DNA of 42,885 nucleotides from an uncultured Eggerthellaceae bacterium (lineage in GTDB: Bacteria; Actinomycetota; Coriobacteriia; Coriobacteriales; Eggerthellaceae), in assembly GCA_910588985.1 (NCBI GenBank), contig CAJURO010000015.1, forward strand, positions 1 through 42,885, written 5' to 3'. This document shows, in pieces, positions 24,890 through 32,106 of this stretch. The notes under the pieces were generated by a model. That model did not search any database. It had not been told where the DNA came from and was given only the letters and a program-made list of their open reading frames with translations. Each line of letters starts with the position of its first letter. The stretch's first letter is position 1. The translations under genes were made by a program, and so were the position numbers.

Positions 24890-25828
24890 TTACGCTCGGC
24901 TACTAAGCGAAACATGTGAAGCAACACGATGGCGAAGAGGCACCATGATCCTGCGCGGAGAAGGAAGCGGCTTGAAGCGAAGCTGGGCGAAGCAAGCTCC
25001 GCACAGGACGCATGCCGCCCCTGCGAGCTGAATCGACGTCATCACTTCGCCCAGGAAAAGAGCGGAGAATCCGACTGCCGCCACAGGCTCAAGATACCCG
25101 AAGACTGCTGCGGACTGTGCGCGCAGGCCCGCCATGCCAGAGAAGTAAAGCAGGCAAGCAACACCTGTGCCCACCAGGCTGATCTGGAGTATGGCAGGGA
25201 TGCTCATCTGCGTAAGGTCGATCTGGAAGCCGCCTGTAAAGAGCATTGCCACGAGGGCGACCACAAGCGCTGCGCAAAGCTGCAGGACCGTGAACTCAAG
25301 CCCGCGGATGGGATCAGCTTTCTTCGTTGCGAACACGAGGACCGCATACAGGATCGCTGTGCTGAGCGCGAGCGCCACGCCAAAAGGGTTCACCGAGCCC
25401 GCTACCGCACCGTTCAGGAGCACTACGCCGATGAGCACCACCCCGATGCCAACAACCTTGTTCCACGTGATCTTCTCCTTGAAGAGAAGCGGCGAGAACG
25501 CGATCACGATGATCGGGCCCACGTAGTTGAGAAGCGTTGCCATGCCAACGCCGATGTAGTTGAAGGACTCATACAGGATGATCCACTCAGCACCCATCGC
25601 AACACCAGAGAGACAGGTGAACGCGAATGCCTTCTTATGCTGCCAGAACGTGAACGTCCGGCGCGAAACGAGGAATACGCCTAAGAGCACGAGAGCTCCG
25701 ATGAGCACGCGCAGGAAGATGATCTGCGCGCTTGTGGCATCGATATACGACGCTACGATCCCGTTGGAACCGAAGATGATCAAAGCCGCAATGTATTTGA
25801 ACGTGTGTTGCACCGTCTTCCCCTTCAA
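24890..25828 (-). CDS. EamA/DMT superfamily transporter
   Basis: The 312-residue protein has ten hydrophobic segments in two EamA repeats. The first begins IAALIIFGSNGIVASYI and includes AEWIILYESFNYIGVGMATLLNYVGPIIV; the second includes LYFSGMAGLRAQSAAVFGYLEPVAAVGFSALFLGE, a typical RhaT/EamA signature. It is divergent from the LysR gene at 26050, with a palindromic operator between them, so it is the likely regulated target. The substrate is unknown (amino acids or other metabolites are common). Confidence 0.9.
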   Translation of the reverse strand: MKGKTVQHTFKYIAALIIFGSNGIVASYIDATSAQIIFLRVLIGALVLLGVFLVSRRTFTFWQHKKAFAFTCLSGVAMGAEWIILYESFNYIGVGMATLLNYVGPIIVIAFSPLLFKEKITWNKVVGIGVVLIGVVLLNGAVAGSVNPFGVALALSTAILYAVLVFATKKADPIRGLEFTVLQLCAALVVALVAMLFTGGFQIDLTQMSIPAILQISLVGTGVACLLYFSGMAGLRAQSAAVFGYLEPVAAVGFSALFLGEVMTSIQLAGAACVLCGACFAQLRFKPLPSPRRIMVPLRHRVASHVSLSSRA

Positions 25829-25952
25829 GCGTATTCGTTTGTCTGTTTCTATTCCCCGAGACGAAGGAGCCCTTCGCAGGTATGTTGCTCAAAAGCGAGC
25901 TTGCTTAGTAAACCACGACAGCAAATAGAATAAAAGCGAATGTTTAGCATGA

Positions 25953-25977
25953 CATACATGACATTTCGTCATGTATG
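25953..25977. promoter_or_regulatory. Perfect palindromic operator between DMT transporter and LysR genes
   Basis: CATACATGAC (25953-25962), ATTTC, GTCATGTATG (25968-25977): a 10-bp perfect inverted repeat with 5-bp spacer, 73 bp before the lysR start and about 125 bp before the divergent transporter. The position suits LysR binding; the long symmetry also fits an intrinsic hairpin, but no T-run follows. Confidence 0.65.
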
Positions 25978-26049
25978 ATCTAGAATCACCCTCGACAAAG
26001 AAACACAGAGAAGAGTGCTCTGTCCGCAACATCCCACAGAGGTGCAACC

Positions 26050-26916
26050 ATGGAGAATACGATCCAAAAATACGAAGCCTTCATCGAGGCGGTCGAACAA
26101 GGGAGCTTCACTAAAGCCGCTGATGCGCTTGCCTATACGCAATCGGGGATCAGCAGGATGATCGGAGAGCTCGAGCGCAGCTGGGGCGTCACCCTTCTCA
26201 AGCGGGGGCGCGGAGGAGTCGAACTCACCCCCGAAGGAGCTCTCCTTCTCCCCTATGTTCGCGAGATCTGCTCACGGCAACGCAACCTTCAGATGGAGAT
26301 CGATAGCATCGCAGGGCTTCAAGCAGGCATCATCCGCATCGGGACGATCGCCAGCGTAGCAGCTCAGTGGCTTCCAAGCATGATCAAGGCATTCAAGGCC
26401 GACTATCCTGGCATCGACTATCAGCTTCTCATTGGAGACTACACAGAGATCGATCACTGGATCGAGGAAGGTCGTGTTGACTGCGGATTCACGATGCGCT
26501 CAACGCACGCAGCATACGAGTTCAAGAAGGTCGGCTCCGACCGCATGTTCGCCGTGTTGCCTCCCACCCATCCTCTTGCAAAACGCAAGAAGTTCCCCAT
26601 TGCATCGCTTGAAGGCGAGCCCTTCCTCATGCCTGAGATGGGAACCGACACCTACATCTACGACCTCTTGCGCGATGCGGGCGTTCGGCCCGACATCATC
26701 CTCTCAACCCCGGACGACTATGTGATCCTCTCCATGGTGGAAAGCGGGCTGGGGTTAAGCCTCATGCCCGAGCTGATCCTTGAGCGTAACCCCTATAACA
26801 CGATCTCGCGCCCGCTGGACATCCCAGCACGACGCGAGATCGGGATCGCATATAAAGGTGGTGCAGAAACGCCCCCTGTTGTGAAGGCGTTCCTTGCCTA
26901 TGTTAGACAACCGTAG
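26050..26916 (+). CDS. LysR family transcriptional regulator
   Basis: The 288-residue protein is a standard LTTR. The N-terminal winged helix is YEAFIEAVEQGSFTKAADALAYTQSGISRMIGELER (about residues 8-44), followed by GVTLLKRGRGGVELTPEG. The effector domain starts at IIRIGTIASVAAQWLPSMI. GAGGTG precedes the ATG. It probably controls the divergent DMT transporter through the palindrome at 25953-25977, as is usual for this arrangement. The inducer is unknown. Confidence 0.92.
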   Translation: MENTIQKYEAFIEAVEQGSFTKAADALAYTQSGISRMIGELERSWGVTLLKRGRGGVELTPEGALLLPYVREICSRQRNLQMEIDSIAGLQAGIIRIGTIASVAAQWLPSMIKAFKADYPGIDYQLLIGDYTEIDHWIEEGRVDCGFTMRSTHAAYEFKKVGSDRMFAVLPPTHPLAKRKKFPIASLEGEPFLMPEMGTDTYIYDLLRDAGVRPDIILSTPDDYVILSMVESGLGLSLMPELILERNPYNTISRPLDIPARREIGIAYKGGAETPPVVKAFLAYVRQP

Positions 26917-26924
26917 GAGCGCAC

Positions 26925-27644
26925 CTAGTCAACGATGGTGATCGACTTGATCTTCGCCTGATTCGCCTCAGAGGAGATGGTGCCCATCGAAGGGTCATCA
27001 ACATTGGCCATGTAGTCGCTGACGATCTTGCTCACCGTATCCATGCCCGCTGCATCGACCATGCCGAATGCGGCGTAAGAGCCATCAAGACTCTGGCCCA
27101 CATATTCGTTCGGCCCAAGCGTGATGAAGAACGTGCTCGTTGCAGAATTCGGGTCGCTCGTGCGTGCCATGGCGATAGTGCCATACTCGAACTGATCTGC
27201 CAGCTCATTGTCATAGCCATTACCAGAGAACTCGCCCACGATCGGCGTCAGGGACGGATCGTTGCCCGCAGCATTGTTGCCAAGCGTGCCTCCCTGGAGG
27301 CAGAAGTTGTCGACCATGCGATAGAAGGTCTTGCCATCATAGTAGCCATCCTTCGCCAGATCGACGAAGTTGGTGACGGTGATGGGAGCAGAATCAGCGT
27401 CCAGCTCGACGTTGATGGGGTCGTAGCCCTCGACTTCGATGACCGCATGATGCGTCCCGCTCATAAGGTCCTGCGACACCGCAGCCTTAGACGATGCGGA
27501 AGAAGCACTCGATGATGAGCTCGACGTCGAATTCGCAGGTGCAGAGCATCCTGCCATGAACGCCAGAGTGAGCGCCAAAGCAGCCACTGCTGCAACGATC
27601 GCCAGCTTGCGAAGACTGCGCTCGGCTGAACGGGTTTCCTTCAT
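26925..27644 (-). CDS. Cyclophilin-type peptidyl-prolyl isomerase, lipoprotein
   Basis: The 239-residue protein has a signal peptide with lipobox MAGC (Cys about residue 33), a Ser-rich linker (residues 35-52) and then a complete cyclophilin domain. Motifs: FVDLAKDGYYDGKTFYRMVDNFCLQGG, ELADQFEYGTIAMART, SATSTFFITLGPN and YAAFGMVDAAGMD. It corresponds to extracytoplasmic PpiA/PpiB-type foldases anchored to the membrane. In the first motif the usual FHR and FMIQGG are FYR and FCLQGG. The 9-bp gap to the convergent LysR stop leaves no separate terminator. Confidence 0.93.
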   Translation of the reverse strand: MKETRSAERSLRKLAIVAAVAALALTLAFMAGCSAPANSTSSSSSSASSASSKAAVSQDLMSGTHHAVIEVEGYDPINVELDADSAPITVTNFVDLAKDGYYDGKTFYRMVDNFCLQGGTLGNNAAGNDPSLTPIVGEFSGNGYDNELADQFEYGTIAMARTSDPNSATSTFFITLGPNEYVGQSLDGSYAAFGMVDAAGMDTVSKIVSDYMANVDDPSMGTISSEANQAKIKSITIVD

Positions 27645-27782
27645 TGGTCCTCCTCAAGTATTGCAATACCATCCCTGTAGATTATGCGTAATCTTATAAG
27701 GATAAAGAGTACGTGAAAACCAGCTGTTGAATTGCACTATCATTCAAACTGCACGAATTTATCAGATTTAAGGTTGGCGAAG

Positions 27783-28262
27783 ATGATCTTTTTCAAGACA
27801 GACTGCTTCGAAGATGCAAGGATGATTCGCGAGCGTGTGTTCATGGATGAGCAAGGCTTCGAGAATGAGTTCGAAGCGCTCGATGAGGATCCCACATGCG
27901 TGCACGTGACCGCGTATGAGGACGGAGCGTGCATCGGCTGTGCTCGTATGTTCCCTGCAGATGCCGATGGTCAGGTCTTTGAGCTTGCGCTTGATGAGGG
28001 TGAGGCTGCCGACGATGCCGATGCCCCCATACGTTGGATCTTCGGACGGCTGGCTGTCTTGCCTGAGGCGCGCAAGGGCGGCATCGGATCGGCGATACTC
28101 GAGGAATGCGAACGAGTGGCGAAGGAGCGCGGTGTCGATGAGATGCACCTGCATGCGCAATGCGCCGTCACGCCCTTCTACGCGAAAGCAGGATATGAGC
28201 CATACGGTCCTATCGAGCTTGACGAAGGCGTCGAGCATCAATGGATGCGAAAGACCCTCTAA
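27783..28262 (+). CDS. GNAT family N-acetyltransferase (ElaA-like)
   Basis: The 159-residue protein contains IRWIFGRLAVLPEARKGGIGSAILEECERVAKERGV (acetyl-CoA loop near residues 83-118) and AVTPFYAKAGYEPYG, the conserved GNAT C-terminal motif. The N-terminal RERVFMDEQGFENEFEALDEDPTCVHV resembles the ElaA/YjcF branch. ATG 27783 was chosen; the extra 17 in-frame codons upstream lack a ribosome site. It is monocistronic; the substrate is unknown. Confidence 0.88.
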   Translation: MIFFKTDCFEDARMIRERVFMDEQGFENEFEALDEDPTCVHVTAYEDGACIGCARMFPADADGQVFELALDEGEAADDADAPIRWIFGRLAVLPEARKGGIGSAILEECERVAKERGVDEMHLHAQCAVTPFYAKAGYEPYGPIELDEGVEHQWMRKTL

Positions 28263-28281
28263 CGGGAGTTTGCGGACGGAG

Positions 28282-28394
28282 CATGACAGGGAGAGTGACA
28301 GGGGACATTAGCATGACAGGGGTATGACAGGGGACGGTTCAAATGTCATCTTTTCCATTGAAAAACATGACATTTGAACCGTCCCCTGTCATAC
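28282..28394. repeat. REP-like palindrome with tandem partial units
   Basis: A 28-bp perfect inverted repeat (28322-28349 with 28367-28394), ending in TTGAACCGTCCCCTGTCATA on the right arm, surrounds a 17-nt loop. Three partial units of ATGACAGGG/GTGACAGGGGACA precede it at about 28282, 28294 and 28311. It lies between a GNAT gene and the convergent end of the permease gene. The layout is that of REP/BIME-type intergenic repeats; it could also stop transcription from either side. Confidence 0.8.
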
Positions 28395-28448
28395 AGTCCT
28401 CTGCGCGCACTTCCCCGTTCGCACGTCCGCATCCCACGCTCCAAGGCT

Positions 28449-29174
28449 CTATCGACGGGCAAGGCGCCTTTCGGCGAAATCGAATGCTTCGTACAGGATG
28501 ACTCCCATGATGGCGAACGCCACGATGCCCGCGAACATCTGCGTGTACTCAAGGAGCGACCATGCGTGCATGATGTAGTACCCAAGCCCTGTCGAGCCTG
28601 CCATGGATTCCGCGATGAAGAGGATCGCCACGGCAGTTCCTGTGGTGATGCGCAGCGCTGTGAACAGGTCTGGCAGCGTTGCGGGCACCGTCACATGCAC
28701 GAACATCTGAAGCCGATTCGCGCCAAGCGAGCGCATGGCCTCGATGGTGGACGGGGGGATCGCGTGCGCAGCATCGCGCATCGTCACGAGCATCTGGAAG
28801 AAGACCGCAATGGCGATGAGTATCACCTTCGCCTCTCCCCCAATGCCGAACAAGACGAAGAGCACGGGCAAGATCACGATCTTCGGAAGCGGATAGAGAA
28901 CATAGACCACAGGTCCGAGGACTGCATCGGCGCGCGTGCTCCGACCCAGCATGAGACCAAGCGGCGCACCAAGGATGGTACCGATGGCCATCGCCTCGAT
29001 GATACGCAGAAACGAGATGCCAAGCTGCGGCACGATCGCATCCCAATTGTCAACGACATCGGGCAGCGTATCGAGCGGGGTGGGCAGCGCTGGCGAGTTC
29101 GCAAGCAGGGCAAGCAGCCACCAGAGCAAGAGCACGATGATAGTGCCCCACACGTATCCGAGCGCCCTATGCAT
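28449..29174 (-). CDS. ABC transporter permease (SsuC/TauC/ThiX-like)
   Basis: The 241-residue protein has six transmembrane segments and the family sequence GAPLGLMLGRSTRADAVLGPVVYVLYPLPKIVILPVLFVLFGIGGEAK. The EAA coupling loop is EAMRSLGANRLQMFVHVTVPATLPDLFTALR. It overlaps the ATPase stop by 8 bp. ATG 29174 was chosen over a start 30 bp upstream. With the adjacent ATPase and NMT1-like binding lipoprotein it forms an importer of the nitrate/sulfonate/taurine/thiamine-precursor group. Confidence 0.9.
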   Translation of the reverse strand: MHRALGYVWGTIIVLLLWWLLALLANSPALPTPLDTLPDVVDNWDAIVPQLGISFLRIIEAMAIGTILGAPLGLMLGRSTRADAVLGPVVYVLYPLPKIVILPVLFVLFGIGGEAKVILIAIAVFFQMLVTMRDAAHAIPPSTIEAMRSLGANRLQMFVHVTVPATLPDLFTALRITTGTAVAILFIAESMAGSTGLGYYIMHAWSLLEYTQMFAGIVAFAIMGVILYEAFDFAERRLARR

Positions 29175-29949
29175 GCCGCACCTCGCTCGCAGGGTCATCG
29201 GCATCCTCGCGAAGGAGCTCGCGAAGATACTCTACTTGAGAGAAGAACGCCTCGGTGCTTCGGAAGCCAGCGCTTGCGCAAAGCGGGTTCTCGATGATGT
29301 CGACAATGTGGCCGGGCCGCGGCGAGAAGACGATGATGCGCTGACCGAGGAAGACCGCCTCTTCGATCGAATGGGTGACGATGATCTGCGCGTAGCCTTG
29401 GCTTTGCCAAAGCGCGAGCAAGCGCTCTTGCATGCGCTCGCGCAAGAGCGCATCAAGCGCTGAGAGCGGCTCGTCCATGAGCAGGAGCTTCGTATCGACA
29501 GCAAGCGCGCGAGCGATCGCAAGGCGCTGCTTCATGCCCCCTGAGAGCTGGCTCGGGTAGGCGCGCGCCATGTCGGACAGCTCGACAAGCTCGAGCATCT
29601 TCTCGACACGCTCTCTGCGCTCGTCGCGTGCGTATCCGCGAATCTGAAGCGCTATCCCTACATTCTTCGCGCACGTGCGCCAAGGCAAAAGGCCAAAGTC
29701 CTGCAGGATGAGCGCGATGTCACGTGCAGGCCGGTCGACGGTCTCCCCCTTGAGCGTGACGGTGCCTGATGTCGCAGGCACAAGCCCTTGGATGATCTTG
29801 AGCAAACTCGACTTCCCGCAGCCCGAGGGCCCGATGATCGCAACGGACTCACCTTCGCCTACTGAGAAGGAGACATCGTCGAGCGCATGCGTCTGCCCCT
29901 CCTTTACGGAGTAATCCAGGCAGATGTTATTCACCTCAAGGAAAGACAT
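29167..29949 (-). CDS. ABC transporter ATP-binding protein (SsuB/TauB-like)
   Basis: The 260-residue protein has Walker A GPSGCGKSSLL (about residue 39), Q-loop LILQDFGLLPW, signature LSGGMKQRLAIARAL, Walker B LLMDEPLSALD and H-loop VTHSIEEAVFLGQRI. LPW after the Q-loop is typical of the taurine/sulfonate/nitrate ATPases. It follows the binding-protein gene by 6 bp and overlaps the permease gene, so the three are translationally linked. Confidence 0.93.
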   Translation of the reverse strand: MSFLEVNNICLDYSVKEGQTHALDDVSFSVGEGESVAIIGPSGCGKSSLLKIIQGLVPATSGTVTLKGETVDRPARDIALILQDFGLLPWRTCAKNVGIALQIRGYARDERRERVEKMLELVELSDMARAYPSQLSGGMKQRLAIARALAVDTKLLLMDEPLSALDALLRERMQERLLALWQSQGYAQIIVTHSIEEAVFLGQRIIVFSPRPGHIVDIIENPLCASAGFRSTEAFFSQVEYLRELLREDADDPASEVRHA

Positions 29950-29955
29950 GGCGTG

Positions 29956-31041
29956 CTATGAGATGAGCGCGCCTGACTCAGGATCGTACGTGATCCCTTC
30001 TGCGCCGTAGCCCTTCTTGGCCATCCAGGTAAGCTGCGGTGTCACGAACGCAGCATCGGGATGCGCCAGCTCGCCCGACTCGGCAAGCGCCAACGGATAG
30101 GTCGCGATGACGTACGCATCCTTCACCTGGGAGTTCAGGCTTGCATGCTCAGAGAGAACCTCAAGGGCCAGCGCGGGGTCAGCGGCGATGAGCGCCACTG
30201 CTTGGTCCCATACGGATGCGATCTTGAGGATCTCTTGCTCGTGGTCACGGGCGAACGCTTCGCGAGCCACCATGACCGATTGGGAGATGTTCGCGCCTTG
30301 CGTATCGTCGGCGATCACTTTCATGCCCTGCACCTCACCAAGCGTCAGAAGCGAATTCGGAAGCGCCGCGGCAGCAAGGTTCCCGCTTGCCACCAGGCTG
30401 AAACGCTCAGGCAAGCTTGCGACCTCCGTTGTCTTGATGGCATCAGGGGCTATCGCCTCTTCTTCGATAAGCTTGTCGAAGACGTATTCGGGAACGGTGT
30501 TGGCCGCGGCCCCCACGACCACGTCTTCATCGGGGTGTTCTGCTGCATAGGCAGCCATCTCAGAGAGCGTATCGAACGGGGCATCCGCTGCGGCAAGGAT
30601 GCCGAAGCGGCCCTGGTCGGGCTCGGTCCCAAGCGTGACCCATTCGAGCGTGACAGGCGCACCCGATTCGGTCAGCTTCACCGCGCGCATGATGTCGGTC
30701 ATGGCAAGGTCGACCTCCCCTGCCGTGATGGCCGCGCTGAGTGCTGGAGCAGAATCGAAGCTCTCGACCTTGACCTCGAAGCCAAGGTCGGCGAAGAGCC
30801 CTTCTTGCTCTGCCACCCAGATCGGCAGGATGTCCTCCGTGGGCATCGTGCCGATGCGCACCACCTGCATATCACCGCTCCCCTCGCTGCTTGCTTGCTG
30901 CGAGCCATTGGTGCTTGCTCCCCCATTCGCGCATCCCGCACAAAGGAGTGCCGCAAGCAGAGCGAACGCAAACGCAAACACGATAGCTATGAGGCTCAAG
31001 CTTGCTTGCCTTGGGCTGACTCTTCTGATCTTCGATTGCAT
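29956..31041 (-). CDS. NMT1/THI5-like substrate-binding lipoprotein
   Basis: The 361-residue lipoprotein has an N-terminal hydrophobic signal and lipobox LCAGC (Cys about residue 36) followed by a Ser/Gly linker. The mature part VVRIGTMPTEDILPIWVAEQEGLFADLGFEVKVESFDSAPALSAAITAGEVDLAMTD is the hallmark of NMT1/SsuA-like binding proteins. No thiamine or other riboswitch is upstream, so the substrate is not fixed. It lies 14 bp after the end of a CDF gene on the same strand, which makes a four-gene operon CDF, binding protein, ATPase, permease. Confidence 0.9.
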   Translation of the reverse strand: MQSKIRRVSPRQASLSLIAIVFAFAFALLAALLCAGCANGGASTNGSQQASSEGSGDMQVVRIGTMPTEDILPIWVAEQEGLFADLGFEVKVESFDSAPALSAAITAGEVDLAMTDIMRAVKLTESGAPVTLEWVTLGTEPDQGRFGILAAADAPFDTLSEMAAYAAEHPDEDVVVGAAANTVPEYVFDKLIEEEAIAPDAIKTTEVASLPERFSLVASGNLAAAALPNSLLTLGEVQGMKVIADDTQGANISQSVMVAREAFARDHEQEILKIASVWDQAVALIAADPALALEVLSEHASLNSQVKDAYVIATYPLALAESGELAHPDAAFVTPQLTWMAKKGYGAEGITYDPESGALIS

Positions 31042-31055
31042 GGTCGTTTCTTTCC

Positions 31056-32069
31056 TTATTCGTCTCTGTTGCTGGCTTCGTTCTTCTTATATGTGTCGGA
31101 GGCGTCCGCGATCCCTTCCGCTACAGACTGCGAAGCAAGGTCAGCCTCGCCTTCGCTATGCTCTGCATCGAACGGCTCGATATGGATCAGCGTCTCACAC
31201 ACATTGGGAAATGCCTGCTTGATGTTCGCCTCCACCTTGTCGCACAGATGATCCGCTTCGAGCACCGTCATAGCGGGATCGACCAGAAGGTGAAGGTCGC
31301 AGTAGACCTCAGATTCGGTTCCCCGCGTGCGAATGCGATGGACTTCGCGAACACCAGGTTCAGCATACGCAATGCGCGCGAGCTCGTCCGCATCGATGCG
31401 CGAGTGATCCGCCAGCGTCCTGAGTGCTCGACGGAAGACGCTCACGCCAGAGAGCACGATGAAGAACGTGACCACGAGCGCCATGATCGGGTCGGCAATG
31501 GGATACCCCGCAGCCACGAAGACGAGCCCCGCGATAACGCCGATGGATACGATGGAGTCGGAAAGCGTATGGGCGGAATCGGCTAGAAGGATGTCGCTTG
31601 AGAGCTGCTTGCCCGCCTTGCGCTCGAAATGCGAGACCGCAAGGTTCACAACGAGCGTGATAGCCATGACGATGAACGAGATCGGCGTGACCGCAGCCGT
31701 GTAGTGCCCGCTCACCAGGCGCTCGACCGCACTCGAACCCACCTCGAAGGCGGCCACGAACAGCATGATGCCGATGATGGCCGAGCCGTACGTCTCGAAT
31801 TTGGAGTGACCGTACGGGTGGCTCGTGTCGGCAGGACGCGCTGCCAGCGTGATCCCGATGATGCCCACGATGTTGCCCACCGTATCGAAGGCCGAGTGGA
31901 TGCCATCGGCCTGCATGGCAGCGGAGTTCGAGATGAGGCCGTAGACGAACTTCGCCGCTGCAACGAGCAGGTTCAAGACGAGCACGATCCAGAGGACGCG
32001 CTCGATCTTGCGTGTGCGATCGATATGTTCGGTCAGATGCTTGGAATCCATAATCGAATCATGATACAT
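31056..32069 (-). CDS. Cation diffusion facilitator (CDF) transporter, second copy
   Basis: About 337 residues (331 if the second ATG at 32051 is used). TM2 site ADGIHSAFDTVGN and TM5 site LADSAHTLSDSIVS carry the H/D-x3-D pairs of a Zn/Fe-type CDF, and SHPYGHSKFETYG is the conserved loop. This differs from the first CDF (13904-15010), which has Asp in TM5. The C-terminus is a long acidic tail. No ribosome site is seen before either ATG, and TTATAC lies 4 bp before the first, so the mRNA may be nearly leaderless. The gene starts an operon with the NMT1-like ABC importer and is divergent from guaA. Confidence 0.9.
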   Translation of the reverse strand: MYHDSIMDSKHLTEHIDRTRKIERVLWIVLVLNLLVAAAKFVYGLISNSAAMQADGIHSAFDTVGNIVGIIGITLAARPADTSHPYGHSKFETYGSAIIGIMLFVAAFEVGSSAVERLVSGHYTAAVTPISFIVMAITLVVNLAVSHFERKAGKQLSSDILLADSAHTLSDSIVSIGVIAGLVFVAAGYPIADPIMALVVTFFIVLSGVSVFRRALRTLADHSRIDADELARIAYAEPGVREVHRIRTRGTESEVYCDLHLLVDPAMTVLEADHLCDKVEANIKQAFPNVCETLIHIEPFDAEHSEGEADLASQSVAEGIADASDTYKKNEASNRDE

Positions 32070-32072
32070 GCG

Positions 32073-32078
32073 TATAAT
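32073..32078 (+). promoter_or_regulatory. -10 box of guaA
   Basis: A consensus TATAAT lies 29 bp before the guaA ATG and overlaps the start region of the divergent CDF gene. The -35 (about 32050) is weak, so expression may need an activator or the call may be incomplete. Confidence 0.5.
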
Positions 32079-32106
32079 TCAATTAACAATCGCGAAAGGA
32101 ACGATC

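Noticed and set aside
28374..29297. 307-residue ORF on the plus strand across the ABC permease and ATPase
   Set aside because: It is the complementary-strand shadow of two well-supported minus-strand transporter genes and has a highly biased Arg/His/Glu composition.
30061..31251. 396-residue plus-strand ORF
   Set aside because: Shadow of the NMT1-like lipoprotein and CDF genes on the other strand; no ribosome site or domain.
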